Below, piece after piece: positions 24,899 through 38,252 of a stretch of 64,000 nt of DNA; position 1 is the stretch's first letter; every line of letters begins with the position of its first letter. The translations under genes and the position numbers were made by a program. The stretch lies in the NCBI GenBank assembly GCA_016630905.1, contig WBMQ01000003.1, positions 1,612,001-1,676,000 on the forward strand, in the 5' to 3' direction. Below the pieces are notes generated by a model. The model made no database searches and was not told where the DNA came from. It worked only from the letters and a program-made list of their open reading frames with translations. This stretch comes from Capillidium heterosporum. Lineage: Eukaryota > Entomophthoromycota > Entomophthoromycetes > Entomophthorales > Capillidiaceae.

Positions 24899-26144
24899 CT
24901 AAGCCTTCTTCTTACGCTTTGGCACCAGCGTATTAACTTGAGCTTCCTCCTTATGCTTCCTACTAACCTCTACCTTGACGAACTCCAGTTGATCGAGCAC
25001 TTCTTTATTGCCCTTGCTTACGACGATGGGCTGAACTTTCAGCTTACTGAATCTTGCGTCAACCTTCTTAGTAGCCAGTGCGGCACTCTCCAAATTCGTG
25101 TAGTCGGCGTAGAGTAACGCTTCCAAAACGATTTCCAACCTGTTGGCCTTATTTTCACCTTCTCCATTTTCTTTAGCTTCGATTATCGGCTCATCATCCT
25201 CGGCCAAGCTCAGCTTTTTCTCCAAGTAGAAGGTGGCAGCCAACCTACCCGAATTGAACTCCTCACCTATAGCTACCAATTCTAAAAACTCTCGGATCGA
25301 AAGTTGGCTGTCGCATGATTTCAACATCCGCGACTTGGTGTCGTCCTTCAAGTTGAATATGACGTCTCTAGCTCTATCCTCCTTGTTGTAGATGGTGTCG
25401 TAGATGTAGGGGTTGGGCTCTAAGTTCAAAAGGTTGAAGACGGTAGATTTTTCGGTACCGGGTACATAGACAAACCTCTGGATTTCTTCAACTTTACTTG
25501 TTGCTGGAGCTGGAATGGTTGGATTTAGCTAAAATATAATGGCAAGCCAAAGTGTTTGCCCAAAACTTCAGCAGATCCTTGTCGCTCAAAACAACTTTGG
25601 AAGGGTTCTTGAAGGAGTTGGGGAAGAGGTACTGCTTATTAGGTCGGGAAAATAGGTACAGAAGAGGGTTTTGCACATGTTGAAGTCGAAAGTCGATGTA
25701 GGTACGCAGTAGCTGGACGGTCGGGCTCGGCTTCTTACTGTCTCTAGCCGGTCGTATGCCACTGCTATCTACTTTATCTATAATAGTTAGGTTTAAGCTA
25801 GTTACTTTATCTTTCCCGGACCTTAACTTCAAAGTTGATTCGTAAGTCGTCAGCCCAGCTACATGGACGAAAGTGTCCAAATTCTTGTCAAAGTGGGATA
25901 GGAGTATTAGACGTTCACAAGTTCGACTCGAGATAACGGGGTACCCTTTGTAGACTTTACATAGAGATTTGGTGTCGGCTGGTCCACAAATAGTCTGGAG
26001 TCGATATTCGGTTGGGTTGGAAAAGCCTTGGAGAAACTTTTGCAAGTAGGCCTCGAGGGTAAACTTTGGATTGAGTTCTGAGTTGGAGTTGGTCGCATTT
26101 ACATCTAGTTGAACATTGGTATCTGCCATAATTCTTTTTTGCAT
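24899..26144 (-). pseudogene. RTT109: RTT109, second copy with one-base insertion
   Basis: Same gene as 1682-2926 but with an extra G at 25497 (minus strand AACAAG-TAAAG instead of AACAATAAAG). The normal frame therefore ends at TAA 25494-25496, after 216 residues; the rest continues in the +1 frame to 24899 with no other damage. In conventional translation this is a truncated allele lacking the second half of the acetyltransferase fold. If this organism shifts +1 at stop codons, the full protein would be restored with one residue added. The second Met-rich start also differs (ATT at the codon for residue 5). Confidence 0.85.
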
Positions 26145-26226
26145 CCAAGAAAAGTTTGAATCAGAAAGTTTGAAGTTTTGGATGGATAGTAAGTTACGTC
26201 CCCAATTTGAAGTTTAACGAATTAAA

Positions 26227-29200
26227 GTATTGGAATATACGTTATTGATTTACTAAATATACCTTTATTGATAATGTACAATTTTTCTTGGGAAAAAAGG
26301 CAGTATTCTTAAATTTTGATTAAAAGCAATCGTTGCAAGAATACAGTGATGGAGGAAAGAACTATAGTGGAATTTATATGAAACCTAAACCAGTAGCTGT
26401 CCAAAACGAACGATAAAATTTACATATAGCATTAAAGTTTTATAAATATATACGGTAACTCAAATACCTATCCTACATGGCTGATAAGAGACTTTTTATT
26501 CGATTAGAGATAATAACTTCTATATAGCAGCATTGACATTGACAAATAAATGCTTCGATTTAGGTTTAATGACTACATAGGATTTAGGGTTCGGATCTTG
26601 ATTCACATCTACTAGTTAGAAAACCTACCTCTTCGTTAAGCAACAGTCAGGTACAGTTCTATTCAAGCTAAGAAAAAGCATACCATATCAGTATATATAA
26701 CTCCCGAAAAGATATATTGTCTCCCTATACATACCCTAGTACCTATAAAAAAGAGCAGGATGTTTTCCTTAGCGATAGTAGTTCAGAAGGTAAGCTTTCC
26801 ATCCACCTCGATCAACTACTGCCTTAGTAAAAGCTTTTGAAGGCCCTCATAATTGGATTCTGAGTTGTGAAAGATATATACACAAACTTCAACCTTGATT
26901 CAAATAATTTTTGAAATCAGCTTTAGTATCATTTTTTAGAGAAATACCTATCCCTTCCGAAACGAAATATCAATTGATTCTCCTATTTTCCTTAGAGATG
27001 ATGCAAACAAAATTTCCCCGGTAACTGGAAGTAGCCACATAGCTTTGTAGATAGCAAAACTTAATCAAAGCAGTTTTTACATTTAGTGAAGATGATAAGT
27101 TCATTTTGAAAAGCTTATTTGACTTTATTAATTAACTTTTGGTAGATTTTGGGATGCTTTATTAGCATTATAAATACTTTAGATAAGTAATTATTTTAGA
27201 AAAGGTTTTTATACCATTTTAATAAAATTTTACTATGCTGTAGTGTTGGATGTGGTATCAGTACTGAGAATACTACAGTAATAAATGATCTTTTTAATAT
27301 AGATGATATGAACATTATATCTGGTTTACGGCTTCTTCGATGGGTTCTTGGATCAACTTTTATCCAGTTTTAGGATTGATGGAATCCACAAGCAATCTTA
27401 GGATGATAATACGACTATCCAACTTTTCAGTATATTTTATAGTGCTTACGGTAAACTACAAGTATTACTTTAAAAATAGAACTATATTGCAAGAACATTA
27501 CCTCTTTCATCTTCTTTCGAACTGAATCGATAAAGTTGTTAAAGAAGAACAGCACTCACTATTGAAATGAATAATGTTAGTCAAATAGTAATATAGGAAT
27601 TTTATAATTACAGCTCCAATTAATATGCTATCAAGCCATTTAAGTACAGGATGCTGAATATTTACATGCTCCAATATATCGAACGAAGCTCTAAACGAGA
27701 CCTTACTGACGACATCTTAAAATTTGTCAAAATTTAGTCTAGTATAGATTTCGATAGTATATAGGTCATAAAATGAAGATATCTGATGAGGTTGTCCCGT
27801 TCGCCCTTCATTAATTTTTCATACGATTTTTGGTAAAGCTTCAGCATACCGTTTTCTCCATACCTTCAATGACCTTTTGACTAAAGATAAGTGCTATGAT
27901 CCGTTTCTAACTAAGGGGTTAGTTCCATCGCATGTACAGGCTTAGAAGGTTACCCGTGTCTGATGTTGTCCTATGCTTCCTACTTAGATGTCAAATTGAT
28001 TCAAAAAGCTTTTCTCATATTGAAGATATTCCCGATCCAAGTCTCAAGGTATCGTATATTTCCAACTTGATAAAAGCGTAAATAGAATAGATTTCCTTAG
28101 CCACCTCTCCTGCACTGAAAGATACCCACTTCAGTTCGAATTATTTTCAATTTTAGTTAGCTTACCTACATATTACTGGACCGTATTGGTGATGGTACTT
28201 GTGCACTATGAAGGGATGCATTTCATTTAATTTGGAAAGGCTGACACTGACTAGAAATATTTTGGTGCCAGGGGCTTTTGCAGTATCACTTATGGGACTT
28301 TAGCATAGGTTGTATATCAGTCTCTGTAGTGAACATGCTATTTTTAAGTTAAAGCCCGATTTTCTTTATAATGGTTACTAGAACTACTGCTACTATAGCA
28401 ATTAAACTAGCTGACGAAAACACTAACTCAATTACCTCTGCTTCGATTTTGGTCATATCCAGCTGTATTACTTTCAAAATGTTTGAAAGATGAGCTCGAT
28501 TCAACTATCTATATTAGTTTTTTATATAACATTTCGATAAATAGTGTAAAAGTTTAACTCATATAGCCTATACAAAAGAATAGTTGCTGTGAAAGTCGAT
28601 CGACATTACTAAAAACCATTTGTTTAATTAACTATAAGTAACTAATTTTCAAAGACAAACATTTTGAATTATTTATATACACTTGTATTAGAAATATGTA
28701 CAGTTTTATGTAGTTGGAAACTTGGTACTCCTTGAAATTTAATGTCACATCAACTGCCTTCATATAGCCTGTATTGGAAGCTGCAACTAAAGTTCTTAAT
28801 AGATTAGCTCTTAGTCAAGTGTGTAGGATTCATCCTTCCCCTACAACAGTGTACTAATGAATGCATAACTCACTGTAGTTCTCCCTATCAAAATGCACTA
28901 GAAATCTAGACCATAGTAATTTTATAAAGCTATGTAATTCAAATTTGCCAAATCAGCAGAATTTTTAGCTTCTGTAAAGAGCTAAGTTAGTGACTATCTT
29001 GAGTGGACTCAGCTTTTAGTAACTTTTGGCTATACCTAAGTTTGAATAAAATATATTTTAATGTAGGCACAAGCTTACTATTTAGTTTCGAAAATTGGAA
29101 ATAAACTTTTGTTAAAATATATTTGTTAATTAGAAACCTGCAGCTAGGTTCTTTGGATCTACTTAAAATTCTAACTTCCTCGATTAACTTTGCCTTTGAG

Positions 29201-31683
29201 AAGGAGGTCTTCTGCCTGCAAGTACTATTACATTTATTAAACCCTTAAGTAACAAACTTTTGCTGAGAAACTTGTATTTAAAATTGAATAGGGCGATAAC
29301 TTTAGAATAACATGGAATATCTGATTTTTCCAACTTTAGGCGTGGCTCTTCAAAGCAATCCAGTACATCCGCCAAATATAACTAAAGCTATAAGTCGGAC
29401 TATATATTTGGATTGCTGAGATGTATATTGTCAACTTGCTTGGATTTAAATTGTTTATTAGAATAATTATTGGTCATTGAAACAATTGGAAATATGTAGA
29501 TGATTTAGGTATTTGAGATCGCAAGCTAACAAATTGAAGATAACTGGTTTCTAATAATTAGTTATCGAATAATACTATGCTTAAACCATCAATACTATAT
29601 ACATAAATCGCTGAATTATTCATGTAATCTAAGCTGAAAAGTAGGTTGTTGACTGTGTAGTGACATCTCACAGATCGAAATTTGTCGTATCAAATCTTTG
29701 TTTAAATAGTATCCAGCTCTATCAGTTAGTTGACCTCTACTATTGAGTCGTAGTAGATGTAAGGTGTAAAATTTTGATAGCATTTTTTATTGGCTCTATT
29801 AAATTGTAGGTCATCTACCAGATCTAAATATTTAATATCTAAATATAATCAGTTGGATAAAGGTTGATAGGCAAACTGAAACTGAATTCGTAGATGTAGA
29901 CTAGTATTAAATTCAATTTAGATCTGTCAAAGCGATTTTCTCTTTTGTTGGTTTCTGGTAAGTTATCAAGTAGTCGTAAACAAGAGAAATTTTGCAAAAT
30001 TATATATAAAATACATTGTAAATTTGTTGATATTAATTTCCTTATACAGGGACATTTAAAGTCGAAAGTACAATAGATAAAAGGCTGTAGAAAAGAAAAA
30101 TGCTTTTACAGCTATATTTTTATCTAAAATTAAGCAATGAAAGCTTTTTCGAGCTGATATGATAACCATATATTCATTTATTCCTAGGATTGGAATAAGA
30201 AAATTTAAAGATAAATATGCTATTCACTCCTTCAGTTTATATTTATCTCATTCAATCAAGGACATATACTTGTAATTAAAACTTGACCGAAAAATTTACT
30301 GCTATGAGTATAATCTATTATATAGTTATAAAAGAATTATACAAATCGATCTTTGAGCTAAACAACAAGATATACATTTCTCTATTAACAGAATCTCCTG
30401 AGTCAAGTGCTGATAGCACTTTATTCTTCTGCTCAATATTCTTTTACTATAACTAGATTCTTATCCTGCCAGGATTTATAAGCATGATAGTTAGACCTTT
30501 TACTTATGAGAAGCAGGGCACACTTTTTTCGCTTATAAATGGGTATTAAACTTGAGGTAGTCTAAATTGTAAATATGAAAGATGTCATGTTGGAATAAAT
30601 AATTGTAGCCAATTGAGTATAAAAATGAAAGGAATCCATTTGATAGTATTGGTCAAGTATACCTTGTAAGTTTAAGCTTAAGTAAGATGATCCACTTGGT
30701 GGGTAAAATATACTAACCATCTACATTTTATAGATAGGTTACTTTCATTCGACGATCACCAAGCTTAAATTTCATTGCCATCCCCCAATCCTTCCTTTGA
30801 ACTCAATTCTAAATGGTTAGGAAGATTGTGGTGAAAGCTGGGGAATTTGAAACATGAGTATATGCTGGTATAGACAAAATAAGGAGAACTGGAATGTAAA
30901 ATTTAGACGTATCCACCTACTTCTAGTATGCTAATGTAAGGAAACTGTCGATGCATGATAGTTCTAATACCTCCCCTATCCACTTTTCCTTTTTAGTAGA
31001 CACAATTAAACTTATATCCCTTTACAGAAGTTGGAGCACTACGATTAGCTGGGCTATTTCCAAAGCTTTCCAGCTGATATTTAGCGTAAATGTACGTACG
31101 TTTAAGTTGGTAAATAGATGTATTTAATGTGCACTATGAAAATATAATATTTTTATTACTTGGAAACGTACATAGTAAAATAGCTGGCCTTATGAAAGAA
31201 AGTCTTTAACTTCAAGTAGAAAACTTTTCCTAGTTTACACATCCCACCCAAATTCTAGAATTTTCGAGGCCATACAATTGTCAACAACAGTTAAATAAAT
31301 TGGTTTTAGGCAACATCACTTTACTATAGAAGAACATCAGTCTGCATTTCTAAATTTAAGAGATATTTAGGTGGAAAAAATAATTATTGCCATCAGTCTT
31401 GGTAACTTGCAACTCAATGTTTCTTATTAAAGACATGTCTAGCTGGCACCACACAGGTTTCCAGAATTGAATTTTGCAATATAGGAGTCGCTTACCGTTC
31501 AAATGTAGTAAACCCTTCATATAGCTAGCCAAAATCAAGTCTACTAACCTCCATCCATTTAACCAAAAGCTAAAATTACTGAACCCCGAAATCTAGACTC
31601 CGCTCATACTACTATAAAGAAAGTTTGCCACCAAATTATGGTACCTGATACAGGGATATAAGAATCTAGTGTCAGCTATAGTT
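26227..31683. other. Long gene-poor interval with one diverged wing copy
   Basis: No intact gene recognised in 5.4 kb. About 26720-27430 is a third diverged copy, in direct orientation, of the 18790-19400 wing. It shares GAAGGTAAGCTTTCCATC (a possible donor site after a short ATG-led exon at about 26760), GAGATGATGCAAAC and TATCAGTACTG. The remainder is AT-rich without structure I can name. Confidence 0.45.
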
Positions 31684-31690
31684 TATATAA
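31684..31690 (+). promoter_or_regulatory. TATA box of pseudokinase gene
   Basis: TATATAA 46 nt before the start codon at 31730. Confidence 0.45.
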
Positions 31691-31729
31691 GCCTGCCAAC
31701 CCTACAATTTCATTTTTAACTTTAACAAA

Positions 31730-32773
31730 ATGAGAAATATCCTTTCGAAGATCGGTATTAACATCCCAGTCAACTTCAAGGGCTGCAATCCTTTAGAGAA
31801 GCAGTACAAGGTGGTCGAGCCTGAGACCTTGGAGCTGAACAAGGTTAACTTTCCCGAGTTTAAGCCTAGCTTCAGCTACGAGAGTTCCGACTTTAGCGAA
31901 GAGAACAGCGAGGTATTTGTGACGCAGCAGTCCAATTCTAACTCATCCATCGTATCGAGGTTAATGAACAAGGGTTCGGATCATAGCTTGGCCAAGAAGT
32001 TTGGCCTCAAAAAGTACCGGAAATCGTTCGGGGCCGGTTGCAAGCGGGACTACTACACACAAATTGCTATACTGCGCTCGCTCAAGCACAAGAACTTGCT
32101 AAGGATGAAGAGTATCTATGAGGATGAGGACCACTTCTACTTTATCTACTCACTGACCACCTATAAACCTTTACTCCAGGCCATAGCCGAACTTGATGAG
32201 ACCTACACCGAAAAGCTAATCCTAAGTTGGTGCTTCCAGATCTTATCCGCCCTTAAGTATCTACACGAACATGGTGTCACCCACGGAGACCTAAATCTAG
32301 GATCCATTCTCATCCAGCAGAAGCAGGTACTGATCTGCAACTACGAAGGCAACAAGCTCAAACCCAAAATCAAAAAAGAGGACTTTAGCTTGACTACAGC
32401 TCCCGAAATAAAAGAGAGGAAAGGATACGGACAGTCGGCCGACATGTACAGTGCAGGAGCTATAATTCATATGCTCTTCTACGGGTTCTACCCTCAACCC
32501 CTCACTTCCTATGACTCGGAATCCAGTTTCAACTTCGATACCAAGCCTACCTTCGCTAAAGGCTCAAGGCAATCCATCACCTTTGTAAATAATAATATCA
32601 AGCCCTCAAACCTAGCTCGTAACTTGATAGGTCAGTTGATCCAACAGGACCCACTATCGAGACCAACTATTCAACAGGCGTTGCAGCACCCTTGGTTCAG
32701 CCAGCATATCGAGCGAACGAATTCGGTAAAGAACTTTCGCAAGTCCTTGTACTCGATGACCTACCCCAACTAA
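31730..32773 (+). CDS. Pseudokinase (degenerate Ser/Thr protein kinase fold)
   Basis: A 347-residue intronless gene with a clear protein-kinase C-lobe: LKHKNLLRMKSIYED, a front-of-catalytic-loop helix, HGVTHGDLNLGSIL, then TTAPEIKERKGYGQSADMYS and a final LIQQDPLSRPTIQQALQHPWF. The catalytic loop has HGD instead of HRD, with the usual Lys and Asn replaced (HGDLNLGS). The DFG motif is replaced by YEG (ICNYEGNKL). No glycine-rich loop or VAIK lysine is visible, and the first 100 residues are Ser/Asn-rich. By family rules it should not bind Mg-ATP normally, so a scaffold or regulatory role is likely. A paralogue with the same substitutions lies at 52699-54060; both share an N-terminal block (IGINIPVNFKGCNP here). 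Confidence 0.85.
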   Translation: MRNILSKIGINIPVNFKGCNPLEKQYKVVEPETLELNKVNFPEFKPSFSYESSDFSEENSEVFVTQQSNSNSSIVSRLMNKGSDHSLAKKFGLKKYRKSFGAGCKRDYYTQIAILRSLKHKNLLRMKSIYEDEDHFYFIYSLTTYKPLLQAIAELDETYTEKLILSWCFQILSALKYLHEHGVTHGDLNLGSILIQQKQVLICNYEGNKLKPKIKKEDFSLTTAPEIKERKGYGQSADMYSAGAIIHMLFYGFYPQPLTSYDSESSFNFDTKPTFAKGSRQSITFVNNNIKPSNLARNLIGQLIQQDPLSRPTIQQALQHPWFSQHIERTNSVKNFRKSLYSMTYPN

Positions 32774-33369
32774 AAACCTTGAGAGCTATTAATTGAACTA
32801 ATTACTATATATTAAAACTGCATCTTCAGACGCCTGTATATAATAAATTTATATTTTGCGAAAAATTTATTTGCAAAATTTGCAGTATCCCTATAATAAA
32901 CAGATCATATAAGTATATATTAGCTATTGATTGATATTTATCTATTTGGATATAACAAGTATCTTTTGATATACATACTTCACTAAAAATCGCAAGCCGC
33001 AAAAATATAGTTGAACGATAAGCTTCAAATTTGCAGTCAAATTTCAATATCGGAAGCTTACGGATATCGCAAAGAATACATCATTCATAAACTTCTGTTG
33101 AAAGTTACTCATCAGCCTGAATAATTTATGAAACCTCAGTCTTTTCTGATCAGAAAAATTAGATGCTTTTCTACGAGTTTAATTCTAAAAGTTTACCCAG
33201 GTTATCTGAACGGAGTGTATATCAGATAACACCAGTTAGCGGTTAAATATTTCCAGAATCCAACCGAATTAGCCAATCCTAGTTCAAGCTCCTCAGAGAT
33301 TGGGAAAAGGGTTTACCGCAAATATATACCATCCAATCAACTGCAACTTACAAAATTTTAAAGTCCACG
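32774..33369. other. Intergenic, MDH1 promoter region
   Basis: No gene. A TATATAA motif at 33370 marks the likely core promoter of the next gene. Confidence 0.4.
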
Positions 33370-33376
33370 TATATAA
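33370..33376 (+). promoter_or_regulatory. TATA box of MDH1
   Basis: TATATAA 49 nt upstream of the ATG at 33419. Confidence 0.5.
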
Positions 33377-33418
33377 GGTTGAACTCCAAAGGTTGCGAAC
33401 CAACTTATCAAAATTAAA

Positions 33419-34568
<1,150 letters not shown>

Positions 34569-35390
34569 TATAAATATTTATGATTAATTAGAGTAAACTT
34601 GTGGTTGCTAGTTAGATAAATTGTAGCATCTCTACTTTGCTTATATAAATGTCCTCTAATGTTTTAAAATATAGATTTGTTTTTGGATTTAAACTTACAT
34701 TTCACTAGTCTGTTTTACCTAATATAAGTTGGAAATATATACTGTACAGTGCAACCTGGATATATAATAGAAAATGTGGAACGACCTACAAACTTTGAAT
34801 AGCAATTTTATTTTAAGCTTTTGATATATACTTCAATCAATGTAAAACCTTGAATATACAAACTGCTCAAGATCTAAAAAGACACCAAGAGATACATTTA
34901 TTTAAAGTAAATAGCTGTATATTTTTGCTAAGGTGCTTTTACTAGCCAAGTACCAATATCCAATCTCTTATCCCATTTTAACTCTAAATTCAAGAGTATC
35001 AACTAGTACAGTTTTGTGGGCTTGGCACAATTGTTCCAAAAAGCATCAAAGAATGTTAAGAAGTTTAAAGTTAGTGTGCAACTGTAGATCTGAAATTAAA
35101 AGTTATATTCCTTTGAGTAAGTCTGGCTTGGTTAAAAATATATACTGTGATAAAAGATTTCCTACCTTAACATCTTCATTTTGAAGATCAGGCCCATAAA
35201 TATTATATATACATCTATTGAAAATTACGATTCTAAACACTGCCAATTTCGATATATATACTCAATAATCTGAATGCTTTAAACAGCGACATTTATTAAT
35301 AAAAAGACAAAGGTGAACGGCACTACTTTTAATATATCTGTAAGAGAAAGTTGATGGGATTGGAAGGTACAATTAAAGGCCTTGCTGAAT
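34569..35390. other. Intergenic between converging MDH1 and ACO1
   Basis: A shared downstream region for two convergent genes; AT-rich, no gene recognised. Confidence 0.4.
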
Positions 35391-38252
35391 CTAGCTGTTC
35401 ATAGCCACATAGTTCAAAGCTGAACCAGCCTTGAACCATTCAATCTGATTGTTGGATAAAGTATGCTTACATTCCAAGGTGAAAGAGGTTCCATCTGGCT
35501 TATTGACCTGAATATTGATTGGCTTACCGACCTCCAACTCCTTCAAGTTCAAGGTGTCGATCTCATCCCCCTCATTCAACTTGAAGTAATCTTCAGGGTC
35601 CTTAAAGACTATAGGTAAGACTCCTTGCTTCTTGAGATTGGTCTCATGGATACGAGCTAACGATCTAGCAATCACCAACTTGCAGCCCAAGTACCTAGGC
35701 TGCATGGCGGCGTGTTCACGGGCTGATCCTTCGCCGTAGTTGAAATCGGTGACGATAACCCAGTTGCGGTTAGATTTCAGGTAGGCTTTGGCGCAGTCGG
35801 GAATTGTCATCTCCTCCTTGGTAAACTTGTTTATAACCACATTCACCTGATCAGTGTTGAAGGATTTGGCACCAATTAACGTATTGTTGGAGATATTCTC
35901 CAAGTGACCTTTGTACTTCAGCCATGGGCCAGCTGCCGATATATGATCGGTAGTACACTTGCCTTTGACCTTGATCAGTACTGGTAACCTTTGGAACTCT
36001 TTATTGTCCCATTTTTTAAAGGGCTCTAGAATTTGTAACCGATCGCTGGTAGCTTCAACAGAAATTGTAGTTTCAGGCAAGGGTTTGGGTGTGCTTTTGG
36101 GCTTGTAACTTAGATCACCTACAGTAAGCATTAGTATTGTAGATGTATCAAAACTTTACCGCCTATAAACCCTAACTTTGGTAGATCGATACCGGTTGGT
36201 GGGTTTAGTTTGATTTTGGTCTTGCCATCTTTGGCAATCAGACTATCTTTCATTGGATTGAAACTTAACTTTCCACTAAGGGCCATGGCGGTGACTATTT
36301 CGGGAGAAGCCAGGAAGTTCATGGTGTTGGCCGATCCATCGTTCCTGCTTTTAAAGTTTCGGTTGAAGGAGCTGATGATCGAGTTGGGTCTTCCATCGTC
36401 GATATCCTTTCGTTTCCACTGTCATAATGCACATATTAGTATTTTGTTAAAACTAAACATTTCTACCTGCCCTATGCATGGACCACAAGCGTTAGCTAGA
36501 ACTTCGCCACCCAATTTCTCAAATTTGGAGGTAAGTTGATCCCGCTCCATCGTAGCTCGAATCTGTTCGGACCCCGGAGTAATCAAAAACTTGGTGCCTT
36601 TTGGTAGCTCAACATTAGATTGGTAAGCCTGTTCGGCGATGGAAGCAGCCCTAGACCTAGTTGAAAAGTAAGCATTGACGGTATATATTAAGTAATTATT
36701 ACATATCTTGATAACTGCTGTTGGTACAAGAACCAATCAAGCCAACTTTTACTTCATCGGACCAACCCTTTTCAATAACCTCCTCCTTAAACTTACTGAT
36801 GGGTCTAGCCAAATCAGGAGTAAAGGGTCCCGTTTATATGAGGTTCCAACTCATCAAGGTTGATTTCGATCACTTCGTCATAATATTTGGCTGGATCTTC
36901 CAGTACAGCCGAATCGGCATTCAAATATTTGGTAGCTAGTGACTGGCTTATTTCACTTAGGTGACTTCGATTGGTGGCATTCAGGTAGTTGGCCATGTTG
37001 GAGGTAAATGGGAAGACAGATGTCGTAGCCCCCATCTATAAAGGTAGTATATTGACATTAATATAGATATAATAGTGTATTTACCTCAGCACCCATGTTA
37101 CAGATAGTAGCCATCCCAGTACAGGAAATATTTTGAACCCCAGGACCAAAGTATTCGATTATAAATCCGGTACCACCCTAATAGTAATAAAAGTATAAAT
37201 ACGAGTAAAAAACTAAATATAGTTACTCTAACTGACAACTTTCCAGTCAAATACAATATTAAATCCTTTGGACTGACCCATCCATTCAATTTACCAACTA
37301 ACCGGACACCAAGAACTTTAGGACATAGTAGTTCCCAAGGAATGCTCGTCATCGCATCTACTGCATCCGCTCCACCAACCCCAATAGCTAAACAGCCTAA
37401 TCCGCCTATAGGTAATTGATTAACACTGTATACTATTTTAAATAGATTACCTGCGTTTGGTGTATGGGAGTCTATCATTTGCATTTGCAAATACATAATC
37501 AAAATAAGTATACAACGAGAAAAGATAAAACCTTACCAGTTCCTAATATGAGGGCACCGGGAGCAGCATAATTTTCCAACAATATCTGATGGATGATACC
37601 TGAGCCTGGCTTCCAGAACTCCAAACCGTACTTTTGAGCACAACTCTTCAAGAAAGTGAATATCTCGTAGTTCTCCAATTCGCTCTCCACTAGATCCTTT
37701 TTGGCACCCAAGTTCGCTTTTATCAAGTGATCACAGTGGATTGAAGTGGGGATTGACGATGTCAATTTCTTAGTCAACATAAACTGTAATAAAGCCATCT
37801 GAGCCGACGCATCTATTTAATAAGATTTAGTGCAAGTACTTTTACACTAGTATAGTTACCTTGCATAGCGACTCTATCTATATATACAATATATCAGTAT
37901 TAGCTTAAACCAGTGAATAGAAATATAATTTACCTGGACTTAAAAGTAAATAGTCTTGACCTCTCCTAGGTCTACCTCCATCGACACTATTTAGATGGGC
38001 GAATAAGATCTTTTCACTCAGAGTTAAATTCTTAACTCCCCAACTCCCTTTAACTTTTTCCAGGTTGGTTGTTAGTTTCTCGTAGTTCGGTATGGCATAG
38101 TTGTAGTCGTTTATCTGAGCATGACTTGCTATTAATCTCTATATAAAATATATTAGTATAAAAGATAGATAAAAATAAGTTACTTTGAACTGCAACTTTT
38201 GCAAATATTTCAATTTATTGTTGTTGGCAGTCAGCTTGCTCGCTTTAAACAT
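35391..38252 (-). CDS. ACO1: Mitochondrial aconitate hydratase
   Basis: The [4Fe-4S] enzyme interconverting citrate and isocitrate. Eleven exons give 789 residues: 38252-38184, 38138-37934, 37877-37860, 37812-37537, 37472-37452, 37405-37227, 37177-37085, 37035-36703, 36656-36467, 36418-36160, 36118-35391. Introns are 38-52 nt, and exons 3 and 5 are only 18 and 21 nt (DRVAMQ and TDSHTPNA junctions). Hallmarks: [33 protein letters not shown], the cluster motif CGPCIGQ, and [11 protein letters not shown]. The first about 30 residues are basic and hydroxylated, fitting a mitochondrial presequence. Exon 8 contains one extra base: the conserved GPFTPD is encoded in the +1 frame, while the normal frame reads GTLYS and stops at TGA 36816-36814. 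Exon phases upstream and downstream require the +1 change. Confidence 0.95.

Larger units (their letters stand above)
19915..26226 (-). repeat. Large inverted repeat, right arm (6.3 kb)
   Basis: Reverse-complement partner of 1600-7911. Similarity stops sharply at both ends: at 19915 toward the inner segment and at 26226, at the word TTTAATTCGTTAA read on the minus strand, toward the outside. It carries the same genes as the left arm with a few substitutions, an extra G in RTT109 (25497) and one base fewer in the TF-like gene. Confidence 0.97.

Noticed and set aside
27340-27525. 61-codon frame in the wing copy
   Set aside because: Not conserved in the other two wing copies and without protein-like features.
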